From Metallyticus violacea (Eukaryota; Arthropoda; Insecta; Mantodea; Metallyticidae): a stretch of 64,000 nt of DNA. Shown piece after piece: positions 40,731 to 52,416 of the stretch; within the stretch, counting starts at the first letter, position 1, and every line of letters starts with the position of its first letter. The position numbers and the translations under genes were made by a program. Under the pieces are notes generated by a model. It ran no database searches. It saw only the letters and a list, made by a program, of their open reading frames with translations, and had not been told where the DNA came from. The DNA lies in contig CM060833.1 of assembly GCA_030762175.1 (NCBI GenBank), positions 66,232,501 to 66,296,500 of the forward strand. Reading direction: 5' to 3'.

Positions 40731-41187
40731 AATGCAGTTTACTTAATTTTTCGTAGGTATTTGGTTTTAATCAGGTACATTTTACCTTTACTCTGGAGAA
40801 AGTAATTTATTTTTCCTTTTAAGTACCAACTACATTGGCTAGAGTGCAGGAAACATATTGTAAATTTTGAAGTGTACCTGCACCTGCAATACATTTATAT
40901 CATAGGCCAAGGTGATAACACTTGGGTAATGGCTTTACCCTTGCAAGTTTAGAGTTAATATTTAATTCATTAAACACAATGAATTTATTTTGCCTAATTT
41001 GTTTCAGTAAATGAGTGGTTCTGAACAAAACAAATGTGGTAACTACAACACTGAAAAAATGAAAAGGAAAGAAAAAAAAACGTGGAATAATAGAGGTTAA
41101 CCATGGTTCTCTGCAGGAACAATAGCTGGAGTAAGTGAAACTTCTGTCTTTTTTCCAACCTCATGTGGAGGTTTAATCAGTGGCATG

Positions 41188-41482
41188 ATTAAACCTGGTG
41201 GTGTAGTGGTAACCATACTTGCCTTGTAAACCCAAGATCGTGGGTTCAAACCTGGCCAGGATTGATGGATTTCTTCGGGCGTAAAAATCCTAAGTATGGC
41301 TTCCTTCAGAAGGGAAGTAAAGACGTGGATCCCATGTTGTACATTTACGGCACAAAAAGAACCTCAAGCCTGAAAGAAGAAGCCTCTGAGCAAAATTAGT
41401 CGGCCATTTCACGCCCTGAATGGAATGGGATGCTGATGACCTGAGCTGTTAAAGAGCATCCATAAATAAGTCAAATCAACAA
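41188..41482 (+). mobile_element. SINE-A copy nested in DNA transposon
   Basis: Head CCTGGTGGTGTAGTGGTAAC, B box GTGGGTTCAAACC, full body and CATAAATAAGTCAAATCAA tail. Flanks CAGTGGCATG (41178-41187) and CAGTGGTATG (41483-41492) are a 10-bp TSD with one difference. Confidence 0.92.
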
Positions 41483-42293
41483 CAGTGGTATGTTTGACCA
41501 TTAATAAATTTTATGCTATTTCATGAAATTTAGAAACCACAGACCATAAGTTCCCTTTCTCAAAACGCTTATCTAAGACCCCTCCACAATCTTTGCAATT
41601 TGTGTGGTTGAATTCTGTATATACACATACTTGCAAACGAGAGCAAGAATTTTAAGATTTTTAAACAGTGGTTTGTAGAAATTTCTTGTACATGACTCAG
41701 TCATTATTCGTATTAATCTTTTCTAGATTATGAATAGCTGTTTGCAGGGGGGTGGGGTATCATATCTCAGTATGGAGTATGTACGTGCAAAATATGCTAT
41801 TCTAAGAGTTGCTGTATTTACATTTTGTACAAGTTGTCTAAAGTTGAAACAAATGGCATTTAACTTTTTAATCAAGTATTGTATGTATGCATTCCATTTT
41901 AGATTGCTTTAAATCAAAATGCCTAGAATTTTTATATTATTAATGCTTTGAATACTTTTATTTTTAAAAGTAATTATTGGTTCTTCAGAATGATTTTGTT
42001 TGAGATGAAAGAGAGAAATTTTTGTTTCAACTGTATTAACTATTAGTTTATTCACATCGAATCTCTTTAATGCTTAGTGTATGATTTTATCTACAAGAAT
42101 TTTTTTCTTTCCCTGAACTCTCTGCTAAAATGGTTTATCAACAACATACTGAATTATTGTTATTTGAGAAATTTCAAATGTTAGGTCATTTACAAATGAG
42201 AGAAAAAGAATTTTATGTCAATGTGCACCTCTTTTTGCCTCCTTTTTAGTGCCTGTATATTTTCATCCTTTGGCAACAATACATTTGAATGAT

Positions 42294-42297
<4 letters not shown>

Positions 42298-42346
<49 letters not shown>
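42298..42346. repeat. Poly(T) tract
   Basis: About 49 T in a row, with no element body recognised on either side. Confidence 0.9.
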
Positions 42347-42349
<3 letters not shown>

Positions 42350-42654
42350 TGTTCCTAATCAGCCAAAAAGTATAGTGTGAATGAAAAGGAGTGTGCATTC
42401 AGTCTAATAATGAAAATTACTTATATAAATCTGCCCCATATTTTATCAGTTTTCAAGATTTTGTAAATCATGATACTTACTTAAAAGAACCAGTGTATAA
42501 TGCATGAATTAATTAACTTCTGTTTTAATTTCATTAAAATATCTTTGATATATATAAAGGAAATATTAATGTTTTCCTACAACATGGAAAATGTATTTTC
42601 CCAATCAATTTAAATTCCCATCTCTATTTATTGAAAAACTGGAGCAGTCAGAGG

Positions 42655-42930
42655 GCTATTTTAATGGCCATAGGGCAATGCTTAACATCCATTTTCATTA
42701 ATGAGGGATCACAGACAGTGAACATTGATGATAAAGAGATGAAATTGGGAAAGAATATTTTTAAGGAAGGAAATGTTCTTCAGGCCTAAGTTGAGGGTAT
42801 CTATCCAGCATTTACATTAATAAAGAATGGGGAAAAGTGGAATAAACCTCCATTAAAGAAGGATTATTCCTGGTAGAAATGAACCCTAGACCTTCCATTT
42901 ACAATGCGTCTTAGTCACCTGTGATTGTAA
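42655..42930 (-). mobile_element. SINE-B copy, old
   Basis: In reverse orientation, AAGGTCTAGGGTTCATTTCT is a decayed B-box region. TTAGGCCTGAAGAACATTTC CTTCCTTAAAAA and the final TCACTGTCTGTGATCCCTC match the SINE-B body at many positions. Confidence 0.75.
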
Positions 42931-42998
42931 ATATGCATAGTGTTTTTGTCAAAATATTTTATTGTATATAAATGTGACACCGCTACACAATCTATGGT

Positions 42999-43121
42999 TA
43001 AATTCATGTGATATATGTCATACTAAACCTTCTTATTGCTTCACTTGCAACCTTCTTATTGCTTCACCAAGTGAAGCAATAAGAGTGTTTAATATGACAT
43101 ATTAAATATCATGAATTTATT
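42999..43121. repeat. Palindromic PLE-terminus-like element
   Basis: Arms 43011-43045 and 43069-43102 are reverse complements (CTTATTGCTTCACTT and AAGTGAAGCAATAAG), and the pairing continues outward with gaps to about 42999 and 43121. GAAGCAATAAGAGTGTTTA is the same kind of terminal sequence as GAAGCATTAAGAGTGTTTAG at the end of the PLE at 23170. Confidence 0.65.
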
Positions 43122-43513
43122 CATATTACTTGGCTTCACCGTGTTAATTCCATATATATTTTTTTAAAATAATTTCTTTTTTAAAAGATATGTTTTAATT
43201 AAACAACCTATGGTGTTTACATTGTGGCAAACATTCTAATCATTTATTCAAAGCAGAAATCAGAAAGTTGTACACATTACACACATCTTTTTCTTCTTGT
43301 TGTTTTAACATTTTATTTATGTGTCATTTCATGCCAGAAAAGTACAAAATTATTACCAACGTTAATGGATACTGTTCACTAGTATTTCTTAATGGAAATC
43401 ACAGAGTTTTCACAATTGAAATTATGTACTTATATTTGTATTGTTCATTCACTAATTCTTAGAATTATAAAAACTTTGTCCAGTATTAAATACTAGAAAC
43501 ACAGTTGGTAAAT

Positions 43514-43797
43514 CCCCAGGATGGCCAAATTCGCTAAGGCATGGACTTGTGAGCATGATGTCCAAGGTTCGAATCCCACCAGAACTGTCCTCCCTGACTG
43601 GGGTTTTTTCCAGGTTTTTCTCAGTCCTCATAACTGACAAATGCTGGGGAGGTACCCTAAGCTTAGGCTAAGGATTCCTTCCTTAAAAAATATCCTTTCC
43701 CAATTTATCATTTCATCCCATTTATTATCGGTGTCCACTGCCTGTGGTGCCTTGGTAGTACAAACAGGCATTAAACACCCTCAAAAAAAATAAAAAA
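43514..43797 (+). mobile_element. SINE-B copy, full length, 13-bp TSD
   Basis: Leu/Ser-type head (GGATGGCCAAATTCGCTAAGG), B box AGGTTCGAATCCC, full body and A-rich tail. ACAGTTGGTAAAT at 43501-43513 and 43798-43810 is an exact TSD. Confidence 0.93.
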
Positions 43798-44609
43798 ACA
43801 GTTGGTAAATTGTAGGTGGGTCTGACCTCTATTATTGATCAGTAATCTAAATAATGAATCAAATAGGTACTTCATTAGCAAATAATATCACTTTGGACCC
43901 AGAACAGTTTGTTATGCTAAAAGTGCCAGTTTACAAAAATATTGTTTATTCTATTCTTGACATACTTTTAATTTATTGCAGGTGGATATTATGTTTGATA
44001 ATTTCTGAGAGTTCTAAAGAAAGAAAATGACTGTTAACTTTACTGTGGAATTTTGAAGTTATTACTAAGAAAGTTGAACAGATATTTGCCTTTATGGGTT
44101 CCACTGAAAGGAAAAATTTGTCTAATGCTATTTCTGAAATCATATATCATATATGATCGATATGTCTGCAACAATTGCAGTGTCCATCTTTTTCTTGTAT
44201 TCTGAATATTGCACCTTTGATGAATAAGTAACAAGCTTCAGTATGCAGTCAACATTTACTAATGCTATGAGGAATATCATTAGGGCTGAGGCTTCAATTC
44301 TGTATTCACCTTTCTTCTAGAAACTGCAACACTTGTTACCATGTGTAACTGAAAGTATTAGAGATCAGGTCTTGAAGTCAATATTTGATTTCCAAAGTAT
44401 CTGGTAATATTCATTTAATTGATTAAATGTTTTGTAAATTTTCTGTCAATTGTCCCTATTTTACAAAATAGGACTTTGTAATGGAAGAAGAAAATGATCC
44501 AGATTCATATATCAGAAAAGAACTTTTCTAGAAAAATACCTAAATGAAATTCTTTACATAATTTGCATCTTGCATTTCTACTTTCAGCCTATGACTTGTT
44601 ATCAAAATT

Positions 44610-44830
44610 TCGAATCCTGCCAGGACCGTCCTCCCTGACTGAGATTTTTTCCAGGTTTTCCTCAGTCCTCATAAATGGCAAATGCTGGGGAGGTACCTTA
44701 AAACTTAGGCCTGGAACGTTTCCTTCCTTAAAAATAAATTCTTTCCCAATATATCATTTCATTTCATGTATCACCAGCATCCATGGCCTGTGGTGCCTCT
44801 GTAGCAAAAACAAGCATTAAACACTATTCA
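44610..44830 (+). mobile_element. SINE-B copy, 5'-truncated at the B box, 14-bp TSD
   Basis: It begins at TCGAATCCTGCCAGGACCGT, inside the B box, and runs to the ATTAAACACTATTCA tail. TTGTTATCAAAATT at 44596-44609 and 44831-44844 is an exact TSD, so it inserted already truncated. Confidence 0.92.
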
Positions 44831-44844
44831 TTGTTATCAAAATT

Positions 44845-46206
44845 AAAAGAATCACTCTGCCGTAGATCATGCAAAGATGCCATAGCAGTGACCCATTTAA
44901 TTTGTAATATCAGAAGTACAAGATTTACTCAAATGTTAAACCGCTATGATAGAGAGAAAGAGGAAGGGGAAAAAACTACTTTAAAGGCCTGTAAATGTAT
45001 TTCTTAAAATGAATAATTGTTTAAAAGGAAAATCTAAGGTGTGCAACTTTTGAAATCGCCCTTAAATATGCAGAAGTCAAAACACTCTAAACTTTTTTTC
45101 TCATTATCTACCAGTCTGCCAAAATACTACCAATTTTGATGCTCAAATGCAGAGAGTTCCAGTCACGTTCAATTCTATAGATAGATTGAAAATCTGCTAT
45201 TGCAGCAATAGCATATAAAATAATCAAAAAATGCACATCAATGAGACCGTTCACAAACAGATAAAACTAGGAAACAAAATAGCAGATAAATTCTAAATTT
45301 GCAATGAAAGCAACAACCCTGCACCAAAAAATTACCCTTCCAAAGCCATAGATCACTCTTGTGAAAGAAATACAAACACAGTATAGAGCAAATGTAACAA
45401 AAAAAAATATATCATAGTAACCATTAAAGAGCACCTGGAATAACTACTAGTAAGCAGTAAAAAAAGCTGGAATAGCAATAATCAGACTCAACACAAAACA
45501 GGTGACCGGCTAACCCTTACACAAAATTAATATAAAAATTCACCATTTGCAAAAACTCAATATTGTCAATCATGGACATAGATTGCCTACTTCAATGCAG
45601 GGCAATAGATCCACATAAAGGAACAGAACCCAAATTACCATCTATATATTGGGAAGTCAGAAAGAATGACTTCTAGATCTTGCCATTAGAATTTAAAAAA
45701 AGTATATGCATATACATATAATAAAGCTGCACTTAGCCAAAATTTATGTAACAAAAATGTTTAAGTGACAGCAGACAATGTGTAAAAGGACTGGAAGTAA
45801 GAAAGTTATCATGTGATTATTTAATTATAATAAAATATGCATTAATCAGATTTTATTATTTTGAAGTAATTTTAGCCTAGCAACTGAAGGAATGGCTATG
45901 TTGTTTCAGGCTTCTTCATGTTTCATTGAACAAAGTAGTGAAACAAGGTCTGCTGATAGTTTACTTATCAAATGGTGGTGGCATGATATAGCTGCTCACT
46001 GCTCAGAAATGGTGCCAGAAAAAGAAATAAAAGATGATAACTGATTGTTGTGTATAAAATAAATCCATAGTTACTTTTATTATAATAAAGTTTAAATTAC
46101 ATTTTACATAAATGGAACTATATTTTTAGTTCTCATGTACTATTTGGAAAAACTTATTCAAAATTGCTCCACTCCCATTGTTTTGGATAAATGGGGTTTT
46201 ACTATA
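44845..46206. other. Intergenic AT-rich stretch, no gene seen
   Basis: A-rich sequence without recognisable coding, RNA or transposon features. Confidence 0.45.
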
Positions 46207-46599
46207 TACAGAATGAGGCATTTATAGTGTTGCAGCCATTTTACTCCAAAACGAGGAGATGAAATTCAAAAAATGCTTCAGACAAAATTTGAAGTGCTCT
46301 TAAGGGGACATAGGGTAGCAACCTTAACTCATCCTTGAAATGCCATTCTCAAGGTAATTTCAAGGTCAATTTGTTTCTTTCAAATGTAATGGTGTATTTT
46401 TTTTTTCTTTGGGAATGGAAAAAGCATTCAATTTTCAGTATAAAAGTTCTAGTACAACTATCAGCTAGGGGTGATAGATAATGAGATATTGGACAAATAA
46501 GACAGCAAATGTTTTTTGCTCACTTTCACTTTACTAGCATCAGTACAGAACATTTATAACCATAAATGAAACAGTGTTATGTTGACATTACAAACAATG

Positions 46600-48010
46600 T
46601 CAATTCAGTAAATGCTCAAAAGTATGACCATTAACTTCGATGCATTTCTGAAAACGTGTTTCAAAAGATCGATGAACATGTCTCAACATTTCTGATTCTT
46701 GCACAGACATTCCTAATTTGTTGATGTAGTTTGCCAGGTACTTCATTAACTTTATCTTTAATGTATCCCCATAAGAAAAAGACTGGAGAAGTGAGATAAG
46801 GGGAACAGGGAGACCAATGGACAGGTCCTCTGCATCCTATCCATCAACCAGGATACTCTCTGTTTAATATTTCTTGAGCTACAACTGAGTAATGAAATGG
46901 ACAACCATCATGTTGATACATTTTGCAGCCCGTCCACAAGAGGCACATCTTTAAACAACACTGGAAGTTCTTGGACCAAACAATTTCTGGATTTCTGCCC
47001 ATTAAGTTTACCTTCAATGAAGTATGGCCCAATTATACGGAATCCTAAAATGCCCCACCAAACGTTCACGCTCCATTACCGCTGATGCTCTACTTCCCGT
47101 AACCATCTTGGATTTTCCACTGCCCAATAATGCATGTTATTTCGGTTCACTTGAGCATGATTGATGAATGTCGCCTCATCAGAAAATAAACCGCCACGGG
47201 TGGCCGAGGTCGTTAAGTCTCGGACTCGTGAGCGGGAGGTCTGGGTTCGAATACCGCCAGGACCGTCCTTCCTGACTGAGGTTTTTTCCAGGTTTTCCTC
47301 AGTCCTCATAAATGGCAAATGCCGGGGAGGTACCCTAAACTTAGGCCTGGAACGATTCCTTCCATAAAATCCTTTCCCAATATATCATTTCATCTCATGT
47401 ATCATCAGTGTCCATCGCCTGTGGTGCCTCTGTAGCAAAAACGGGCGTTAAACACTATTCATTCATCAGAAAATAAAATGTTGAAAAGTTACAGTTTTGA
47501 ATTTGTAGTTGAGTCCATTGGCAAAATTCAACACGCTTCTAAAAATCATCCCCATGAAAGGCTTGGTGTATGCTAATGTGATATGGACGGTATTTGTGAC
47601 GCTGAAGTATTCGAAGAACACTCCTTTGAGAGATTCCCGAATAATATTCCAGTTGACGGTAACTTGCGTGCGGATTAGCGGCAACTGCAGCTAATACAGC
47701 GACTTCCAAATTTTCCCCAGTAGCATTTATCTTTCGATGGTATTTTCTTGATGCAACACCTCCCGTTTCCGAGTAAGCTCGCAAATCATTGAAACTTTCT
47801 AACAGATGGTTGCCTCCTTTCAGGATATCGATCTCCGTATAAGTTGCAAGCTGCTCTAGCATTCTTATGAGCTTCGCTATAAATGTAAACCATATCGATC
47901 CTATCTTTGATCGTGTATCGAACATCCATAATTGAAAATGAAGTGGAACCGACTGAGAATAATGCCCTTTTAGATTTGAATTGGCAATGATGAGCACTTG
48001 TTTGTGTACC
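46600..48010 (-). pseudogene. IS630-like transposase (DUF4817-type HTH plus DDE), broken by SINE-B
   Basis: On the minus strand the N-terminus shows the HTH domain of insect elements (DRIDMVYIYSEAHKNARAAC, then RYPERRQPS), followed after a frameshift by a second HTH-like region (NLEVAVLAAVAANPHASYRQ, GISQRSVLRIL). The DDE domain starts SDEATFINHAQVN (first Asp present) and continues NMHYWAVENPRW. The second Asp is in YQHDGCPFH. At the third site SPYLTSPVFFLWGYIKDKV replaces the family's SPDLTPLD, so that catalytic residue is lost. The C-terminus ends FETRFQKCIEVNGHTF, with a stop at 46600-46602. A SINE-B splits the gene just before SDEATF. The copy is inactive through frameshifts, a stop and active-site loss. 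Confidence 0.9.
47191..47462 (+). mobile_element. SINE-B copy, full length, nested in transposase, 15-bp TSD
   Basis: The best-preserved SINE-B here: A box TGGCCGAGGTCGTTAAG, B box GGTTCGAATAC, body with TTTTTTCCAGGTTTTCCTCA, tail ACACTATTCAT. TCATCAGAAAATAAA at 47176-47190 and 47463-47477 is an exact TSD. It interrupts the DDE domain just ahead of the first catalytic Asp. Confidence 0.96.
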
Positions 48011-48321
48011 GATGTCAACAAATGAGCATCTGCATATAAACAAATGAGTTTCCTTCATAACAACAACAAAATATAAGAGAGAGAAGTGAAAGTATGTGAA
48101 TATTTGCTGTCTTATTTGTCCAATATCTCGTCATCTATCACCCCGAGCTGATAGATGTACTATAATGTTTATACTGAAAATTGAATGCTCATTCCATTCC
48201 CGGGGAAAATAATACACCGTTCTATTTAATAAAATTAATTTGACCTTGAGAATGGCATTTCAAGAATGAGTTAAAGTCGTTATCTTATGTCCTCCTAAGA
48301 GCACTTAAATTTTGTCTGAAT

Positions 48322-48357
<36 letters not shown>

Positions 48358-48437
48358 TCCCCTTCGTTTTAAAATGGCCGTTACACTATAAATGCCTCAT
48401 CCGGTATATAAAATGTTCTGATCAAGTTTCATGGAGG

Positions 48438-48737
48438 AATGAATGAATAGTGTTTAAAGCCCGTTTTTGCTACAGAGGCACCACAGACGATGGACACTGA
48501 TGATACATGATATGAAATGATATATTGGGAAAGGATTTATTTTTTTTTTTAAGGAAGGAATCGTTCCAGGCCTAAGTTTAGGGTACCTCCGTACCTCCCC
48601 GGCATTTGTCATTTATATTTATGAGGACTGAGGAAAACCTGGAAAAAACCTCAGTGAGGGAGGACCTGGCGGTATTCGAACCCAGACCTCCCGCTCACGA
48701 ATCTGAGCCTTAACGACCTCGGCCACCCGTGGCGGTG
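48438..48737 (-). mobile_element. SINE-B copy, full length, 11-bp TSD
   Basis: Reverse orientation, tail AATGAATGAATAGTG at the left and head CCGAGGTCGTTAAGG (complement) at the right. TTTCATGGAGG (48427-48437) and TTTCAGGGAGG (48738-48748) are a TSD with one change. It lies only 30 bp outside the DNA transposon. Confidence 0.94.
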
Positions 48738-48748
48738 TTTCAGGGAGG

Positions 48749-49855
48749 GAGAAGGTAATATTATAAAATGAAAACTAAAGGTATTAAGAACATCTTCGGT
48801 AATATTGATATATGATTAAAACGAGAAAAAACTAACAGAGATCAAATAGGAGTGGGTTCCAGTATGCAGAACAAAAAGAGGCAACAATAAATAATGTGGA
48901 AGAATGCTATTTTGGAAGCAATGTAGCAAAGGTATTTAGCAGGGCAGTGGAAATAATGTTCAAAAGGGCTTTTGGCAGTAATGAAGGAATTATTGAGTGT
49001 ATAGGTAAATTACATTCCCTGTCAGCATTATTTAACTGACATGGTGATGATAATTTCTGAAACATTGTGATATTTTCAGAAGGTTTAATTGCATTAAAAA
49101 TAGTGCTCAGTAATGTTTAATACTCAAATACTATTTATTAACATATCTATATATACAATAAAATTATATACATTAAAATATATTTTTTAATTTATTGTTA
49201 TTTGCTAGCAAGAAGACACATTTGGCAATAACAGCTAGGAAACAAAGCAATAGTGCAGAACCTTCGACATTTTTCTGGTAATATCACATAATATTGTATA
49301 TGCTCTCACTCTATACTCTTATCAGGATCTTAAATAGTATTTGACAAAAATAGAAACTTGACTGCATCTACTAGTTTTCGTAAACTTATAATGTATACTG
49401 GGTAGCTGATTTATTTTTTATTAAAAATGCCTTTAAAATGCTCTTCTTTGATTTCTAGATAATGAAGCTATTGGCAGTGCATTATAAATAAAGTAGAACT
49501 AAGGTGAATTCTTTATTTTCATGCTTTTGCGTTAAAGTTTTTTAAAGATTTCAAGTATATGAAATACCCTAGAACCTAATCCAAACCCCATTAATATAAA
49601 ATTTTGGATAATCCAAACTAAACTTCAGTAAATGAAGAACATAGAACCTTGTTGAATTAAAAGTAAAACTTCTAAAATCATATCAATATATTAAACTCTC
49701 TTGACGTTTCACATTAAAACTGTTTTTATTAAAAAGTAAGTTGTTAGTTTCACTGTGTGGATTCCTACATTCATTTTTAATTGAACATAGAACCTGTTAA
49801 TATCTTCTGAGCAGGATATTTAGAACATACTTTATGGTTTCATTACATGAGATTT
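48749..49855. other. Intergenic stretch, no gene seen
   Basis: AT-rich; no recognised features. Confidence 0.45.
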
Positions 49856-50045
49856 ATTGAAGATATATGTTTCGTGAAACTTTGTTCACATCATCAGCTG
49901 TTAAACGACTGTTAGATCATATGTAGAAGCTGGGAAGGTAGTATTCAGGTTGACTCTGGTGCTCTAGGGAAAACTTAAATAAAGTGCTGTCTGCTTCTGG
50001 GATATCAAAATTCATAAAGAGTGTTCTAAATATCCTACTCAGAAG
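49856..50045 (-). mobile_element. Solo PLE terminus with decayed hammerhead
   Basis: On the minus strand, CAGCTGATGATGTGAACAAA GTTTCACGAAACATAT carries CUGAUGA, the extra U, a GUGAA/UUCAC stem II and GAAAC (about 49912-49885), but lacks a clear stem I and GUH. AATTTTGATATCCCAGAAGC upstream is the usual end-of-ORF region of a PLE. Confidence 0.6.
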
Positions 50046-51398
50046 AGATTATTAATGGGTGTTTCAGTTTGTTTGATTCCAAATTGAATTAATATTTAAA
50101 ATAGGACCTGTTACCTTTTTAAATGAATAAATCAGCCATTAAATATATATATATATATATATGTATTTATTGAGATGTATTAAAAGTCTATCAAAATTCT
50201 GCAAACGTAAAATCACCTGACTTTGAGTATATAACTTTTCACTTTAACAGAGCCCTCTCAATCTGCACTTCTTATTTGGCAACAGTAGGGTTGATCATGT
50301 GACTGCTGAATGGACAGCTGTCAAATATTGCACATATGCATTATTGTTGGACTCTTATTTATAACAATAATTTCAAGCAAACTAAACGTTTGCTATTTTG
50401 AATAGGCACTGGTTTCAACTAGTTCTGTATTAGCAGGGTTCTAGTGTATTTATAACTTTATTCTGTTTCATCTGGTGCAAAATTTTAATATCTAAATTAG
50501 TTATGAAGTTATGAAGAAAACACATCATGGATTTTATGCCAGTTATTTATAATGGAAAAGTTAGAAAATAGTATGAAGATATTTCATTTGTGCAGTGAAA
50601 ACTGCCTCTTTCGGTTACACTGGATAGTTCTGAATATACCACTTTTTCACCTGACTGTTATATTAGACATGAAGTATGTGATTTAAGGTTACGTGTCATT
50701 TTAAATTGAGTATAGATGACATTTTGATAATAGAATACTTTACATGAAAGGAAGGAAAGATGAATGGATGATCTGAAGCGCAGGAGGATACTTAAGCCTT
50801 GCTCATGGCTAGGCCTTTGTGCCTATATCTCAATGGGGACACCCATGAGATAAGGAAGACAGTGGGCTGTGCAGACACAGATGAGGTCCCTAACATAAAG
50901 TTTGTTATGTTAAGAAAGTAGAATGCATAAAGCATTAATACATATTGTATACCTATGCAATCCTACCATTATAAATAGAAATGCTAATCAGATTATAATG
51001 CTTGTGAAAATTAGCAGAATCACTATTGCTTAATCCTTATGCAAATACTTATATGTTACAGGAATGAGGTAGAACCAATGACACTTACAATGCACATTCT
51101 TAAATTGTATATTTTATATGAAGGGAACAAAAAGTTGAGCAAGATTGGGATGGTACATTGCAGGTAATTATAATATCCCATGCTTTTTTACCATTGCAGT
51201 GCACTATATACAAGTGCAAACTTTCAGTCACTCAGATAATTATGAGCTGAGAGAGTTTTACTAGAGCTCTGATATTGCATGTATATCATGCAATAGTATG
51301 CTTTGTTTTTGCAGTCTTACAAATAGACACTCAGCTATTTGCTGCAAAAAGCATTAATAGTTCCTGCTTTTAAGGGAGTTAATTCATAGATGCTTAAG
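50046..51398. other. Intergenic / 3' flank of CAP-like gene
   Basis: TA repeat at 50142-50163. A GC-richer patch at 50770-50900 is unidentified. The 3' UTR of the minus-strand gene should occupy the right part; its end is not evident. Confidence 0.4.
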
Positions 51399-51922
51399 CT
51401 ATCCATAATAATTAAGTATGTATAAGGGAATGGATAAGTTTTCTAGGGTGGAATTTAGGCGATGTGAAAATATGTTAAATGGTGGAGGAGTAGAGTAATA
51501 ATGTGTCTGTTTCTGTGGTGTTTGTGTGTAGCTGAATGGATTGGCTGAAGGAGTTTTAGTTTGTGATGCTGAGGATTTAATTTGTGTATTATAGTTGTTG
51601 GAATATGCATTATATGAATTTGACTGTGCATTATATGTATTTGTTTGTGCACTATATGAATTTGAATTTGACTGTTCAACATAAGCATGAGCTTGCACAA
51701 CACTGAATGCATCTGAAGCAGATGAGCCAGTTTTTGACTGAGTTTGGTGAGTAATAAATGACTGCACTCCAGAGGTGTGTGGATGATGCTGTTGTTGCTG
51801 CTGATGATTCTGGCCAAATGCTGTTGGACTCTCATTCTTTGTAAAAACTGAAGATTCATAAGGCCTCCATTTCACTGGTGCTTTAGCACAATAGGGTCCT
51901 AATGATGGATAGCCATTCACTT
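51399..51922 (-). CDS. Terminal exon of CAP-domain gene: Gln/Ser/Asn/Tyr-rich tail
   Basis: The minus-strand exon starts after acceptor TCAAATTTTCAG and reads in frame to a stop at 51399, 173 codons after the split Glu. It begins EVNGYPSLGPYCAKAPVKWR with one Cys, then turns low-complexity. It has a Gln/His run (HQQQQQHHPH), Ser/Thr/Gln-rich sequence and about four imperfect repeats of NSYNAQSNSY-type (SNSYSAQTNTYNAQSNSYNA). The end is Pro/Tyr-rich. The two-base acceptor phase fits the donor of the exon at 54196-54290, giving GLC-E-VNGY across the junction. If that link is right, this is the C-terminal extension of a secreted CAP protein. I do not recognise the tail; such extensions vary widely. 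It could also continue by a splice I did not see. Confidence 0.65.
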
Positions 51923-52203
51923 CTGAAAATTTGATTAAAAAAATTGCATGTATTATTTTTATAAATATTTTATCCATTCATATTATTTTCCCATAGTGAT
52001 TACCAATTTTTTCTTATATAAATACAATGAAATTATTTGAGCTGTGGGCCAGTATAGCATACCTATGTACTAGCAGAATTCAGTCACAAGGTCATATGTA
52101 TGTGCAGGTACCAGGTTGTAGTTTATTTAAGGGAGGATTTGTCAGGAAGTATTTATATAAATATTGTATTTACGAAGCTGTTGACAATGGAGTTCTAATG
52201 TAT

Positions 52204-52416
52204 CCTAAACTTAGATATTCATTTTTTTGCATTAAACTCCATTTACTTACATAAAAGTAAAATGCATTTCGGGAGAATCTCTCCCATCTTCAGTTGCTCA
52301 TCGAACTGCCGTTACTCAAAAATGTGTTACATGTGTGAGAGATTCTCCCGAAACGTGTCTTATTTTTATGTAAGTAAATGGAGTTTAATGTAAAAAATAA
52401 ATCCCTAAGTTTAAGA
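52204..52416. mobile_element. Palindromic coding-free hammerhead element in CAP gene intron
   Basis: Arms of about 85 bp face each other: TAAACTTAG...CATTAAACTCCATTTACTTACATAAA on the left and its complement TTTATGTAAGTAAATGGAGT... on the right. Both contain the GAGAGATTCTCCCGAAA stem II/GAAA block. The left arm holds a complete core (52297-52257, minus). The right arm keeps stem II, GAAAC and a GUGUC but lost CUGAAGA. No coding sequence. Confidence 0.75.
52257..52297 (-). ncRNA. Type-I hammerhead-like ribozyme in palindromic element
   Basis: Minus strand from 52297: GCAA, core CUGAAGA (52293-52287), extra U, perfect stem II GGGAGA/UCUCCC with GAU loop, GAAA (52270-52267), stem III in palindrome UGCA, U, then stem I partner UUAC (three of four pairs). 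Stem II is unlike the other copies yet fully paired. Confidence 0.65.

Larger units (their letters stand above)
38905..41627 (+). mobile_element. IS630/mariner-superfamily DNA transposon, about 2.7 kb, with nested insertions
   Basis: Inverted repeats of about 70 bp at 38921-38990 and 41548-41617 share AGAATTCAACC, CACAAATTGCAA, and AGATAAGCGTTTTGAGA. A transposase remnant lies inside (40240-40730). A tRNA-Ile-like element (about 39350-39560) and a SINE-A (41188-41482) are inserted within it. Exact ends and TSD could not be fixed because the outer bases differ between the arms. Confidence 0.8.
46207..48406 (-). mobile_element. IS630/mariner-superfamily DNA transposon with ~330-bp inverted repeats
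   Basis: A 2.2 kb element ending in TACAGAATGAGGCATTTATA (46207) and its counterpart TACCGGATGAGGCATTTATA (reverse complement at 48406). It is flanked by TA on both sides (46205-46206, 48407-48408), the TA target duplication of the Tc1/mariner/IS630 superfamily. The inverted repeats reach about 46531 and 48081, near 330 bp with indels, which is long for the group. A T run (48327-48352) interrupts the right repeat. The minus-strand transposase is broken and a SINE-B sits inside it. Confidence 0.9.
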
